Below, piece after piece: positions 15,186 through 25,760 of a stretch of 64,000 nt of DNA (positions within the stretch are counted from its first letter, which is position 1; each line of letters begins with the position of its first letter). The stretch comes from Sthenelais limicola. Its lineage: Eukaryota; Annelida; Polychaeta; Phyllodocida; Sigalionidae. The position numbers were made by a program, and so were the translations under genes. Under the pieces are notes generated by a model. It did no database searches and was not told the DNA's origin. It saw nothing but the letters and a program-made list of their open reading frames with translations. Location: contig OW804094.1 in assembly GCA_942159475.1 (NCBI GenBank), forward strand, positions 132,232,755-132,296,754, written 5' to 3'.

Positions 15186-15887
15186 TTAATGAGAGAATGC
15201 AGAGATACATTCTGTAATATTAGAGGTAATTGGATAGATGAGTGCTTCAACGCCAGACTTTTTAAGTGCGCGAACTATGAAGGATGCGATGGACTGCATG
15301 ACATATGAAGACATGCGGGCGCCGAAGGGCAAAGCACGATCAAAGTAGAAGAGGCCACAGTGACGAATACCCAAAAGGGGCCAGTCCAACAGGCACACAT
15401 TGAATTGTCGGTAGGCCCTTTTGAGGTCCACGACGGCCAAAGCACATTCGTTGGAAAAGGTGTTGATAATACAAACAGCGTCTGAGATAGTTGGAAGTTG
15501 ATGATGGACTGGAAGGTCATTATATGAGTTTTGGGGGATGAATTTATTCACTCCACCATCTGGGAAAGAGAGATCTACAATAATACGACGTTTCTTGGGG
15601 TCCTGCTTTGGCCTTGTCATAAGGGGGCTGACATGCATCCAAGGCACAGAAGGAGGGGTTTGATAAGGACCGCTTAGGGCTTGAAAAGCGACCTCAGTGT
15701 GAATATATTCCACCACATGGGACGGGAAAGCTAGGGCAAAATGGTGGTTGTCGGGGAGGGATTGAGATAAGAGGGGGCCACCTCTATATTGAAGAGGAAA
15801 ACCAAACTGTAAACCGTCGAGTATCATGTCATCAAGGTGAGAGCCAGTAGAGTATTTCTTCCAAGGGTATTCTGGCTGACTTTGCAT
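15186..15887 (-). pseudogene. DIRS-type reverse transcriptase, truncated
   Basis: The 233-codon frame contains the approach to the fingers (ALSGPYQTPPSVPWMHVSPL), PKKRRIIVDLSFPDGG, motif A VVDLKRAYRQFN with catalytic D154, and motif B LPFGARMSSYVMQ at about 186-198. The frame ends soon after VEALIY, before the two-aspartate motif C. The spacing and the LLGIRHCGLFYFD stretch fit DIRS/Ngaro elements better than Gypsy or LINE polymerases. Without motif C it cannot be active. Confidence 0.8.
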
Positions 15888-16692
15888 TAGAGATCCCAGT
15901 TACAGCAACAGCGGCATAAATGTCTTCTAGAGAAGAGTGCATTATACTCGCTGGGAAAGGCCAACCCTTTCTGGTGTTGTCAATAAGAAAGTCTGGCGAG
16001 GGGCCGGAATCAATGAAGTCACATTCAACGCTACGCTCGTCGATATCAGAATTGACTAAAGTAGGTTGAGAGTCAATCAATAAAGCACACACAGAAGGAA
16101 TATCACTGACATGTGGAAGAGAGATACACTCATCATGCACAGGCCGCGGAGGCTTGGACTCCGTAACACAAGGCCAGGTGTCAGATTTTTTAATAATTGT
16201 AGAGTGACACTTTTGTTTATCCTCAAGTTCATGTGATGGTTGAGAATGAAAGTCAATATTAAGCCCTGAGTAGACTGTATGATCAGGCCGCGGAGCTAAC
16301 TCCGAAACACAAGGCATGTCATGTGAGCCAGAACGAGTGGGCGATAACTGGGGAACATCAAGTTTAAAGTGAGAACTAGAAGATAACACATCATCACCAG
16401 TTAGACGAACACATGTGTCCTTAGAAGGACAAACTACTGAATCGTTGGTGATATTAACTGGCTGCCTTGCAGCAAGTGGAACTAGAACATGGAGAGCTGC
16501 GTTTTGTGACACTGCAGTCTCGAGGAAAACATGGGCGCCGCCATGTTTGTTTACATTTTCACTAGCACTTTTCATACTGATAGATATGTCTGGGGAGATG
16601 TCGGAAGGTAGGCGGGTAAGAACAGATTTTGCATTGTCTGAAGACACACACAAAGATTGAATATAATTGACTGTACTCACATTTTGAATCAC
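15832..16692 (-). CDS. Middle ORF of the DIRS-like element
   Basis: A frame of 286 codons starts 24 bases after the gag-like frame ends and overlaps the reverse-transcriptase frame by 56 bases in a different phase. No domain is recognised; it is rich in Ser, Asp and His and looks poorly ordered. The overlap suggests that polymerase translation depended on a frameshift or re-initiation. Confidence 0.5.
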   Translation of the reverse strand: MIQNVSTVNYIQSLCVSSDNAKSVLTRLPSDISPDISISMKSASENVNKHGGAHVFLETAVSQNAALHVLVPLAARQPVNITNDSVVCPSKDTCVRLTGDDVLSSSSHFKLDVPQLSPTRSGSHDMPCVSELAPRPDHTVYSGLNIDFHSQPSHELEDKQKCHSTIIKKSDTWPCVTESKPPRPVHDECISLPHVSDIPSVCALLIDSQPTLVNSDIDERSVECDFIDSGPSPDFLIDNTRKGWPFPASIMHSSLEDIYAAVAVTGISNAKSARIPLEEILYWLSP

Positions 16693-16715
16693 GCCATCCT
16701 GACTCCCAGACGCGC

Positions 16716-18026
16716 CTAAGAGTTTTTTGAAGAATTTGAAGATGAATTTGATGTAGAAGAGGGCTTCTGGCCCTTCCGCCAGTCCTTGTTACGATCTGGC
16801 ATGTTCTTTTTGTTGTTACACATTTTTGCAGCGTGAGGAAACTCTCTGCCTTTTGTCAGAAAAAAGCAGAAACCACACATGTGGAGAAGCTTAACGTTGC
16901 CATTAGTGTGGGTCTCAGACGACTCACAGGAATCGTTATGGAATGAAGGGCAAGGTGTAGATACACTAGCTAGGGAAGAAGATGTAATTCCTGTAGTAGA
17001 AGACGAAGATTTTGAAGAAACAAAAGATTGCATCCAGCTCAGTCTTGCCCTCTCGGAGCGAAAGAGAGAGTCGTTCGCCCAGGTAGCCAGGCCGTTAATT
17101 AGAGCTAAACAAGCTTGGGACAACGCTCTAACGCCTTCCCACGGGCGTGTGGAAGCATCCTCTGCTAACTGCTCAAGGTGACAAGCCATATAATAAGGCG
17201 TTGAAGAGACATCAGTTGCGTTAACTAACATCCGGGCGAAGCCACACACATACTCTGGGAGAAGAAGTTCCCTCTTGTCCTTGCGGATGGCCTTATACAT
17301 TGTAGGAGGGAGTGAAGTTTCGGCAGTTGTAAATGATGATATGAACTTTAACATACCTCTGGGGTTTGACAACGACGGATACTGACGATCAATAGAGTCG
17401 AAGGCAAAGTCAGAATCTCGATAGGCTGAAGACAACTCTCTAGGGGGAGGAAGATCCTGATCCTCATTGGAGAAGATCGGCTGAACTACCGGCAACCTAC
17501 GACCATTCCTACGCTTAGCCATCTCAAGTTGGCGAGGAGCTAGCGAGGCCGAGGCTGTCGAGAGTGTTGCCGGGTGTATCGGGGCGCTGAAGCCGGCTGA
17601 CGTCCTCCTATGTTGACGGGTAGGCGCTTCAAGATGGGCCTAGAGTGGGGACAGTTCCGAAATTTGGTCCAACTCTGGCTCTGGTTGATGCTCCGGGATG
17701 TTTGACACTGGAGTCTGGCCCACTGAGAAGTCCGAGAACATCTGCCTCATGTCGTTATAGAGCTCGCGAACTTCTGCTCTCATAGCCGGCTGCAAGGAAT
17801 GACTCAATCTACCGTCCCATGGAGGTTGGGCGGAAGCACGCGGTGGCTGAGCATGCGCAGGAGGTGACTCTCCAGCTATCGAAGTCTTAGGCGTGACTTG
17901 CCATGAAGATTTGGCGCGCTTTTTGGCTGAAGCGTGGCCATATTCCGGACACTGCAGAAAGCGTCTTGGCATTTGCACGTTTTGGCGGACCGGCCTATGA
18001 CGGATGAGGGGATTGCGATTCTTCAT
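16716..18026 (-). pseudogene. DIRS-like gag ORF with one in-frame stop
   Basis: From the ATG at 18026 the frame is open down to 16716, except for a single TAG at 17640-17642; the spacer between that stop and the next ATG (17522) is fully open in the same frame. Ignoring the stop, the frame is about 436 codons. The N-terminal part (129 codons) is basic and proline-rich; the second part (268 codons) is rich in Ser near its end and contains a Cys-rich stretch, CGFCFFLTKGREFPHAAKMC. This arrangement fits a gag-type nucleocapsid protein. Whether the stop is a mutation or is read through cannot be told from one copy. Confidence 0.65.
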
Positions 18027-18660
18027 CTGTTCCCAGCCATGCTATGATGTATAAGCTACCAGCTCGTGGAATCTAGGAAGCTCCGGATGGTATAATAGAG
18101 CTGAGCCGGACAATGAAAGGCCCGAAGATAAAAAAGCTCCGCCACCGAAGAAAATGTCACCTATGAGTGCCCGGATGTAGTGACGTCAGTCCGAGGGCAA
18201 GGAGTGAATACTCTTGAGAGTTTTGATTGGTAGTTGGCCCCTCCCTCAATGACCCGGAATTGCAACCTTTTGCAATTCACGGACTTTCTTTTTGACATAT
18301 TTGTTGCCATATTGGAATCACAAATAAGACATTAGTACAGAATTTGATGATACTTTTCAGATAGAAAGATATTTGTCAGATCTAACTTGTTAATACTATG
18401 CGGTGCACAGATGGTGGATGCTTATAATATTTGTGACAATAGGTACCCTTAAAGATTCTTTACAGTGTCCTGGAAATATCTGGACTATAATAGACCAGTA
18501 TGCATTCCCTCTCAAATAAGAATACTGCGCCCATATCCTATTTAAATCCTCAATTGTTAATGCATGCAGATACCCTCATTACATAGCATTCCATTCCGGA
18601 ATTGATGAAGAGAATGATTTATATTTTTTAGTAACTAAGTTGTACAATATACTATATGTA
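18027..18660. other. Upstream region of the DIRS-like element and spacer
   Basis: No gene seen. The part up to about 18270 is GC-richer and probably belongs to the retrotransposon leader; the rest is AT-rich and runs to the TA that flanks the 4.88-kb element. Confidence 0.4.
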
Positions 18661-18706
18661 CCACATATATACTATATATATGATCAATTCTCACGAAATG
18701 TGCCCA
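18661..18706. repeat. Left terminal inverted repeat
   Basis: 46 bases matching the inverted right end, with a 9-base difference in the TATA-rich part; the block TCAATTCTCACGAAATGTGC is identical. Confidence 0.85.
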
Positions 18707-19880
18707 CAGCCTATTTTTAACATTGTTTGTCCTGTAAGTCGGTGGCTTTAGCACTTACAGGCAAGTAAATCAATCCACTGTATTGGTGTTGCGTTGAGGA
18801 TTCCTATCATATATACATGTGTATATGTGTGATCAATATTTCTAGCATTTAAACCCACAAAACAGTGCTTTTTCAATATTTCCGTGATTACGTCGCAGGT
18901 ATTTAAGACACTCTCACATAAGGAAAAAAAATCACAAACAAAATTTTTATATTACATACCAAAGAGGGGGTAAACATTTGTTCAATAAGGCATTGAGAAG
19001 TGCTATGTGTCATCTTAAAGACAAACTATGGCCATTCATAGAAATCCAATGGAAAGTGGCTAATTTATGGAGGGATTGTATACGTCGCAGTAGTAATTCC
19101 ATGTGCTTTTTTGCATGAAACAACAAAATCAATCCAATATGGGACCAAAATTATCCATTCAGTAATGGCTTTGATTTGGAACAGTTTCCTGATTCTACTC
19201 CCATTATCCTATGCATAGCTGAGACTTTATGCATGGGAAAGGTAATGCGTGATTACGTCGCAGGACTTAAAGTAGACTAATGGAACATTTTGAATCTAAA
19301 TTTGATACTCAATTGAGAGATTGTGCAAGGATATCAATAAGTGTAGGATAGAGTACAAGAAGTTGTACTCTTAGTGAATAGGAAATTGCTAATGGCCGCA
19401 TGCTTATGGGAGAACAATTGAACTTTGATTGTTTGTTTATTATTGGCAATAATTACCCCAATACACATTTGCCATTACCTCGAATTATTCACTCTATGCA
19501 ACACCTTACACTTCCTACCACTGTTCCATATTATTGGTCTTCACCAATGTGATGTGTTACAGCAAAATGAGTCACAAATCGCAAAATTAGGATTTGAGAT
19601 ATCATATTTGAAACGAAAAAGATCAAGCCAATGATAGTAAAGATTAGGCCATGGATAATATGTATTTCTATATTTTATATTTGACAAGAATTGCAATGTT
19701 TATGGGTGGGTAATTACCGGTAAAGTATTTAAATGTACTCAATATAATGACCTTCAAAACACAAGGTTATATTTAATACACTGTCTTGAAATTTAGTACA
19801 TAGATTCGACCAAATTTGTTATTTTTTTAAAACATAATTTTTCTATTTCAGGATTCATACTATGCTATAATTTACAGATC

Positions 19881-19983
19881 TTATGTGAGGCCCAGTGGCC
19901 GAGCGGGAAGAGGATTCAACTCTACTTGCTATAGCCTATCCTTATGTGAGTGGTCCTGGGTTCGAATCCAGGCCAATCCTAGT
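19881..19983 (+). repeat. tRNA-like Pol III unit (Leu/Ser-type pseudogene or SINE head)
   Basis: A box-A match TGGCCGAGCGG at 19896-19906 and a box-B match GGTTCGAATCC at 19959-19969 are spaced as in a tRNA with a long variable arm. The T stem is nearly intact (CCTGG/CCAGG) but its loop has eight bases. No good acceptor stem or anticodon arm can be drawn, so it is not a working tRNA. It may be the head of a SINE inserted in the larger element. Confidence 0.55.
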
Positions 19984-20006
19984 TCAAAATTATTTCCAAC
20001 AGATGC

Positions 20007-20092
20007 CTGAGCGGACTCTTTAATGAAAGAGTCCGCTCAGGTATCTGAGAGGACTCTTATGAGCGGACTCTTTCATTAAAGAGTCCGCTCAG
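20007..20092. repeat. Nested double palindrome
   Basis: The 34-base palindrome 20007-20040 (CTGAGCGGACTCTTT, loop, inverse) is followed by a second one at about 20061-20092 that is its reverse complement, loop included. The block can therefore fold as two hairpins or as one long stem. Confidence 0.85.
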
Positions 20093-20450
20093 AATGCTCA
20101 AAGGATGCACCTGGAATTCAGGACTGTACTCTTTGAGCATGGGTGTCCGCCCAAGTAATGCTGTGGAATAGGGGCTTCACAGCAAGTGGAGGATAAGAAT
20201 TATATACTTGGTAGTACCTAAACAGGGAAATACTATTATCAGGTTTAAATGGAAATGAAGCCTTGGGTGATTAGTGTTGGACCAATACACTGGTCGTAAT
20301 TGCTTGAATATATGATTATTTATTTGTGATGTGTTCCTTGAAAATGAGTCACAAGTCGCAGAAAAGATGATTGAAATGTTCTAATTTTTAGTGGGTTTAG
20401 CACTATGGTATTAGGAAATAATTCTCTATTTTTACAATTTGATGCATTAG

Positions 20451-21172
20451 TGGAGTAGATTACTGGAGGAGTTCCTGGAGGATGTTTCTGGAGCAGCTAA
20501 CTGGAGGAAGTACTGAAGGAGGTTACTGGAGGAGGTACTGGAGGAGTTTACTGGAGTAGCTAGGTTACTGGAGGAGGTAACTTGACGAAATGCTGGAGGG
20601 GGTTTCTGGAGCAGGTTAATGGAGTAATTTATATAGGTTACTGGATGAGGTTACTGGAGGGGTTTACTGGAGGAGTTCACTTGAGTTTAATGGAGGAGTT
20701 TAATGAAGGAGTTTACTGGAGGAGGTTAACAAAGGAGTTTACTGGAGGAGGTACTGGAGTAGGTCACTGGAGGAGGTTAACAAAGGAGTTTACTGGAGTA
20801 GGTCACTGGAGTAGTTTACTGGAGGAGGTACTGGAGTAGGTTACAGGAGGAGGTTACTGGAGGAGGTACTGAAGTAGGTTACTGGAGGAGGGTACTGGAG
20901 TAGGTTACTGGAGGAGTTTAATGGAGGAATTTAATGGAGGAGCTTACTTGAGGAGTTTACTGGAGGAGTTTACTTGAGGAGTTTAATGGAGGAACTTACT
21001 TGAGGAGTTTAATGGAGGAGGTACTGAAGTAGGTTACTGGAGGATGTAACTGAAGGAGCTACTGGAGGAGGTTAATTGAGTAGGTTACTGGAAGAGGTTA
21101 CTGGATTGGGTTACTGGAGGGGGTTACTGGAGGAGCTTACTGGAGTAGGTTACTGGATGAAGTTACTGGAGG
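20451..21172. repeat. Minisatellite, TTACTGGAGGAGG-type units
   Basis: Imperfect tandem units of about 12-14 bases (variants GTTTACTGGAGGAG, GGTACTGGAGTAG, AATGGAGGAG) run without interruption for about 0.7 kb. Frames across it are repeat artefacts. Confidence 0.95.
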
Positions 21173-22137
21173 AGGGTGTGAGGGATGAAAGCGGAGGGTA
21201 TGAGGGAGAAGGGATGAGGGAGAAGCGTGTGAGTGATGAGGGCAGAGAGTATGAGGGAGAAGGGTGTGAGGGATGAGGGCGGAGGTTATGAGGGAAAAGG
21301 GTGTGAGGGCGAGGGTATGAGGGATAAGAGTGTGAGAGATGAGGGCGGAGGGTATGAAGGATGAGGGATGAGGGTGGAGGCTATGAGGGAGAAGGGTGTG
21401 AGGGTGAGGGAGAAGGGTGTGAGGGATGAGGCTATAAGGGTGGAGGGTATGAGGGATAAGGTGTGGGAGAAAAGGGTGTGAGGGAGAAGGGGCGGAGGGT
21501 ATGAGGGAGAAGGGTGTGAGGTATGAGGGTATAAGGTCGAGGGTATGAGGGAGAAGGGTGTGAGGGAGTAGGGTAAGGCATAGGGTATGAGGGAGAAGGG
21601 TATAAAGGTAGAGGGTATGAGGGAGATGGCTGTGAAGGTGGAGGGTATGAGGGAGAAGGGTGTGAGGGAGAAGGGTGTGGGGGAGGAGGGTACAAGGGAG
21701 AAGGGTATAAAGGTGGAGGGTATGAGAGAGAAGGGTGTGAGGGAGGAGGGTACAAGGGTGAGGGTGTGAGGAAGGAGGGTATAAGGGTGAGGGTACGAGG
21801 GAGAAAGGTGTGAGGGATGAGGGCGAGGGTAGTAGGGGGTAGGGTAAGGCATAGGGTATGAGGGAGAAGGGTATAAAGGTAGAGAGTATGAGGGAGATGG
21901 CTGTGAGGGAGGAGGGTATAAAGGTGGAGGGTATGAGGGAGAAGGGTATGAGGGAGGAGGGTACAAGGGTGAGGGTATGAGGTAGAAGGGATGAGGGTAT
22001 AAGGGCGAGGGTATGAGGGAGAAGGGTGTGAGGGAGTAGGGTGTGAGGGAGAAGGGTGTGAGGGATGAGGGCGAGGGAGAAGGGTGTGAGGGATGAGGGC
22101 GGCGGGTATGAGGGATGAGGTGTGAGGGAGAAGGGGT
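21173..22137. repeat. Minisatellite, GAGGGAGAAGGGTGTGAGG-type units
   Basis: About 0.96 kb of G/A-rich units built from GAGGGAGAAGGGTGTGAGG, GATGAGGGCGGAGGGTATGA and related forms, with longer blocks repeated (GTAAGGCATAGGGTATGAGG occurs near 21562 and 21844). The plus strand is almost free of C. It directly abuts the first minisatellite. Confidence 0.95.
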
Positions 22138-23503
22138 GGAATGAGAAAAGTATAAGGGAGAAAAACGATCTCAAATAAGTCTTATATGGATGAAATGTTA
22201 TTGATAATCCTAAATGAGCATTTCCCATGGGATTGGTCATAAGTATCAGCATATGATATCAAAAAGATAAGAAATGAACAATTGTAAATAATGAATTTAC
22301 CTGATAAGCTCTCTATTTGTGATGTGTTTCAGCAAAATGAGTCACAAGTCGCATAACTGATATGTCTTAAAATGTTTTATTCGCAAGATGTCTTTGGGGA
22401 ATGTTTTTATTTTGGGGATGGTTAATGCTGTTTGTAGCATAAATACGTTTACCAAATTTCTAGACAGTGTATTAGATATCCGCCTATCTATACATTTCAA
22501 AGGTCATCTTATAGACGGTAAGGAGCTGCATGAAATTGTCCACCCAAAAATATTGTAAAATTCTTTAGAAAAACAAACTTAAAATATTGAAATACTTATT
22601 TGTTTGTTGTCCTAATGTTTACTATCATTGCAATCGGCTTGATCTCATCCATTCAAATATGATGATATCAAAAAAACAATTTTGCGACTTGTGACTCATT
22701 TTCCTGTAACACATCAGATTTGTGTAAACGTGAAGAAGTCATGATTTAAATAAAGCTGTGACTGTTCAATCTTAATCGAAAGTTGCATAGACTATTTCTA
22801 TGAACATAGAATGTGAAATCATAATTCTGGATATTTTTTAATATGTTTTATATGCAAAATAAAGAAAATGATAATGGGAGACATATTTGTGCCACAAATT
22901 AGCCATCTAGCCTTGTAGAAATAAGTCCTTTTGATATTTGCGACGTAATCACACATGTTTTGGAATCAGTGTGATTACATCGCATATTTCTGGAGTCTCA
23001 TTACCAGGAAATGCTACAACTTGAGAAATAAAAAAGGTTTGGCACACATGGAGGATATATTATAGATCATGTTTATTAAAAGATAAAAGTTATTAGTAAA
23101 ATAATTTTTAGATGGTGATGAATGTAAAAGTGGCATGTATGTAAAACCTGTTCAAAACTCTATAGGCCATTTTTGTTGTTCCTGTAAAAGTAACTTAAAA
23201 AATAACTGAATACTAATTCTATGGATAATAGTATTCCCTGAGGTCTTAATATATAGGCCAAAAACGAAAAATGATGGAATTATTGCTTTAATCATATAAA
23301 ATATGGATATCTTGCAGAAAATCGTGTCTGCGACGTAATCACGCCCCTTAAAAGAACCCTTAACTTAAATGGCTGTAACTCAAAAACCAATTGTCCAATT
23401 AAGTAGCAAGCTGAGATTATTAACGTCCAGTAAGTTCCCCCTGTCTCACAAAAATATGAAGCCATTTGGGAAAAAATAATTTTAGACCCCTCTTCAGGCC
23501 CAT

Positions 23504-23540
23504 TGGGCACATTTCGTGAGAATTGACCATATATATGTGG
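23504..23540. repeat. Right terminal inverted repeat
   Basis: 37 bases, inverted match of the left end, ending ATATGTGG directly before the TA duplicate. Confidence 0.85.
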
Positions 23541-25602
23541 TACAAAGGCCAGTTCTTACAAGCCTTTGTGCTACCTGGCTCCTATATACAGCTGTACCTG
23601 GTGCCGTGACAGTCTATTCCGCCAGGTGGGGTGCAGGACAGTGCTTGTATTATACTCTCTCTCTAGACCCATAGATGTCTATCTTATGCACTGTTGCTTG
23701 TATTGCCCTATGTTATGTATGTTCACTGTGTACTGTGTAACCTGTATGTATGCTATATGGTGTTGTGACACCCTATTTGGTGGTCCTGGGTATGACCATA
23801 AAGTGCCTTTCTGTCTCTTTTCTCTGTCTCTCCCTTCTTCTCTGTCTCTATTTCCTGGGTATGATCATAAACTGCCTCCCTCTCAGCTCTCCCGCCCTTG
23901 ATATAACCATATTAAATGTGTTGATAAGGGCGTAAAGCAACCAATCTCACTCACTCACACCCTATTTGTCTTATGTATAATGTATGGACTAGTCCCTGTG
24001 TGGCTAGTGTTGGTTAGGCTCAGTACTCCCTCAGTACTGGCCTCCAGAGCTGGTGTATGGTAATAAAGGGTAAGTGCTGGCAAGGACCAAGAACCTGAGT
24101 TAGTGATATGTTCGTTAGTTAGTGTGCTACTAATTAGCAGGATCCACAATTCACTACATATATGGAGAATGTCAATTTAACAAAAGTGAAAGAAAGAATT
24201 CTGTAAAATGTTGTGTCAGGAAGGCAAAATTCTGGGATAGGAATAATGTGTAAGAAAACTTTGATTTCAGCAATTTTGCTGATGGCATCAGCAATAAAAT
24301 CTTGGGATGAATTAGGAAATCTTTGAAAGCTGTATCTATCCTCATATGGTTGGTACGTAACAATTGACAAGCGGATATTTCAATTTTGTCAAAACTATCC
24401 TAACTGTTAACTCACCTAATTTCTATGTACAACATATTCGCCTCCAGTACTGTATAACTGTAGAACTAGTTCTATAATATATATCTGTATGAAATATATA
24501 TTATACATGAAGTGCTAACTCACACCCACCCACGACTTGGTGATGTGTATTGGATCACATTACTATCATCAGAGACGATATTGATGAGTGTTTAAAGCTG
24601 CATTCCCAGGATTTAAGATCGAGTGGTTCTTCTGGAATTACATTCATATTAGTTCCCAAACTCAATATTATCTATCTCTTTTTCAATGAAAAGTAAAATA
24701 AATGTCTAAATTCTGTGATTTTACGATCGGGGAACCCACAGGGATATGTATAGAAGCCATCATCACAGTTCTGTAGATGCACTGAATGGTCACATAGTGG
24801 CGCCTCTGTGCCACACCAAGGCCCATGTTTCTCTCTGTCTGCCAACGAATTTTCCCCGTCCCCGACTATCTGTATGAAACAAGGCTAAGGAGGTCACATT
24901 GGTGACTATAAGGAGGTCACACTGGTGAGCACCAGTATGATTTCTTCTCAAATATTAAACCTTAACTCCAACCTTAAGAAAGAAACCTAAACGATTGGGA
25001 TAAGGTGGGGCAGTGTACTAGTTAGCTTAACAAGTGAAAACTGAGATTTGTATAGAAATTAGCTGGGAATGGAGCTTTAAGACAAAGTCAACTGGCCACA
25101 AACGAAATATCTTTGTGGATGTGTGCTAATAAACTCAAAATAAATACTCAAAAATGTCAACTGCAAATACTGGGATCTCACTATCAGTTTGTTACATCAG
25201 TGCAAAAAGGTTGTAACTGACAAATTGGCCAAATGTGGGATTCTTCACTTTTGGGGTTCCATAGGTAAGAACTTGTCCATGCAAAAGTGCTGTATCTGCA
25301 CTCCCAATACAAACTCCTACAGAGCCCAATTTCATAAGGTATCTACAGGGCCCCTGATTTAAAGTAAATTTTAGAGCGTTGGGGGAAATTTTCATTGATG
25401 GACATGCGATTGAATGAGCTAAAACTGTAAGATATTTACATCAGATACTCGAATTTAAATTTTAATCCACATTTTACAAAAATGAGACACAAGATTCAAC
25501 AGAAATTAGATAGCCTTGGGAGGTTGCGTTGCTGTATAAATAAGATAACAACTATAGAACTTTAAAGCTCATTTATTATCACTAGCCAAATATGGAAATT
25601 TC
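23541..25602. other. No gene; dispersed-repeat copy and non-coding sequence
   Basis: It holds a copy of the dispersed repeat (23778-23957) and a local duplication of AGGAGGTCACAYTGGTGA at about 24889-24930. No splice-flanked coding exon is recognisable on either strand. Confidence 0.45.
23778..23957 (-). repeat. Dispersed repeat with GTGAGTGAG/GGTTGCTTTACGCC end
   Basis: Read on the minus strand, it starts with GTGAGTGAGTGAGATTGGTT, continues GCTTTACGCCCTTATCAAC, passes GGGCGGGAGAGCTGAGAGGG and ends at a CCCAGGACC-type motif. The same order is found at 43803-43995 on the plus strand. Similar GTGAGTGAG...TTTACGCC repeats are common in marine invertebrate genomes. Confidence 0.85.
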
Positions 25603-25760
25603 TTGTACACGTTAGCTAACGCTACCTGTATCAACAAGTTGCAATCCATGGTCAACAGAGCTGTGAGGCTGATCTTATTTAATAATGATATGTTGACGGA
25701 GGACATGAGGCGGGAATTAAAAATTGATAACATTAAGAAAAGCACTGCAAGATTTACTGA
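25603..25760 (+). mobile_element. LINE C-terminal fragment
   Basis: The frame reads INKLQSMVNRAVRLILFNND and on to RRELKIDNIKK. This LQ..NRAVRLI pattern is the conserved tail of CR1/jockey-like LINE proteins. Only about 50 codons survive, followed by a C-rich junction at 25802-25812. Confidence 0.65.

Larger units (their letters stand above)
15186..18270 (-). mobile_element. DIRS-type retrotransposon, 3'-truncated
   Basis: Three successive minus-strand frames give a gag-like protein, a middle protein and the start of a reverse transcriptase of DIRS/Ngaro character. The polymerase stops before its catalytic YxDD motif. RNase H, methyltransferase and tyrosine-recombinase regions are absent. 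Terminal repeats were not identified; the right edge near 18270 is a guess from the upstream non-coding stretch. GC content is higher than in the flanks. The copy appears dead. Confidence 0.75.
18884..23342. repeat. Subterminal repeat set ending in TCGCA
   Basis: Motif 1, GTGATTACGTCGCA, occurs at 18884-18897 and 19250-19263 (plus), 22939-22952 and 23329-23342 (inverted), with a one-base variant at 22971-22984 (plus). Motif 2, about 33 bases from GATGTGTT to GAGTCACAAGTCGCA, occurs at 19551-19583, 20328-20360 and 22321-22353 (plus) and 22683-22715 (inverted). The mainly mirror-symmetric placement suggests protein-binding sites, for example for a transposase; that is inference. Confidence 0.8.
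18661..23540. mobile_element. 4.88-kb non-autonomous TIR element, TA-flanked
   Basis: The left end reads CCACATATATA and the right end is its inverted match. Terminal inverted repeats are 18661-18706 and 23504-23540, both including TCAATTCTCACGAAATGTGC. TA duplicates flank it at 18659-18660 and 23541-23542. Inside are repeated motifs ending in TCGCA, a tRNA-like unit, a nested palindrome and two minisatellites. No transposase frame was found, so it is non-autonomous. A TA duplication is used by several DDE families; I cannot assign one. Confidence 0.82.

Noticed and set aside
21137..22252. 371-codon and related minus-strand frames over the second minisatellite
   Set aside because: They translate only repeated HTLLPHTL/YPPPS text from the tandem array, in several overlapping frames.
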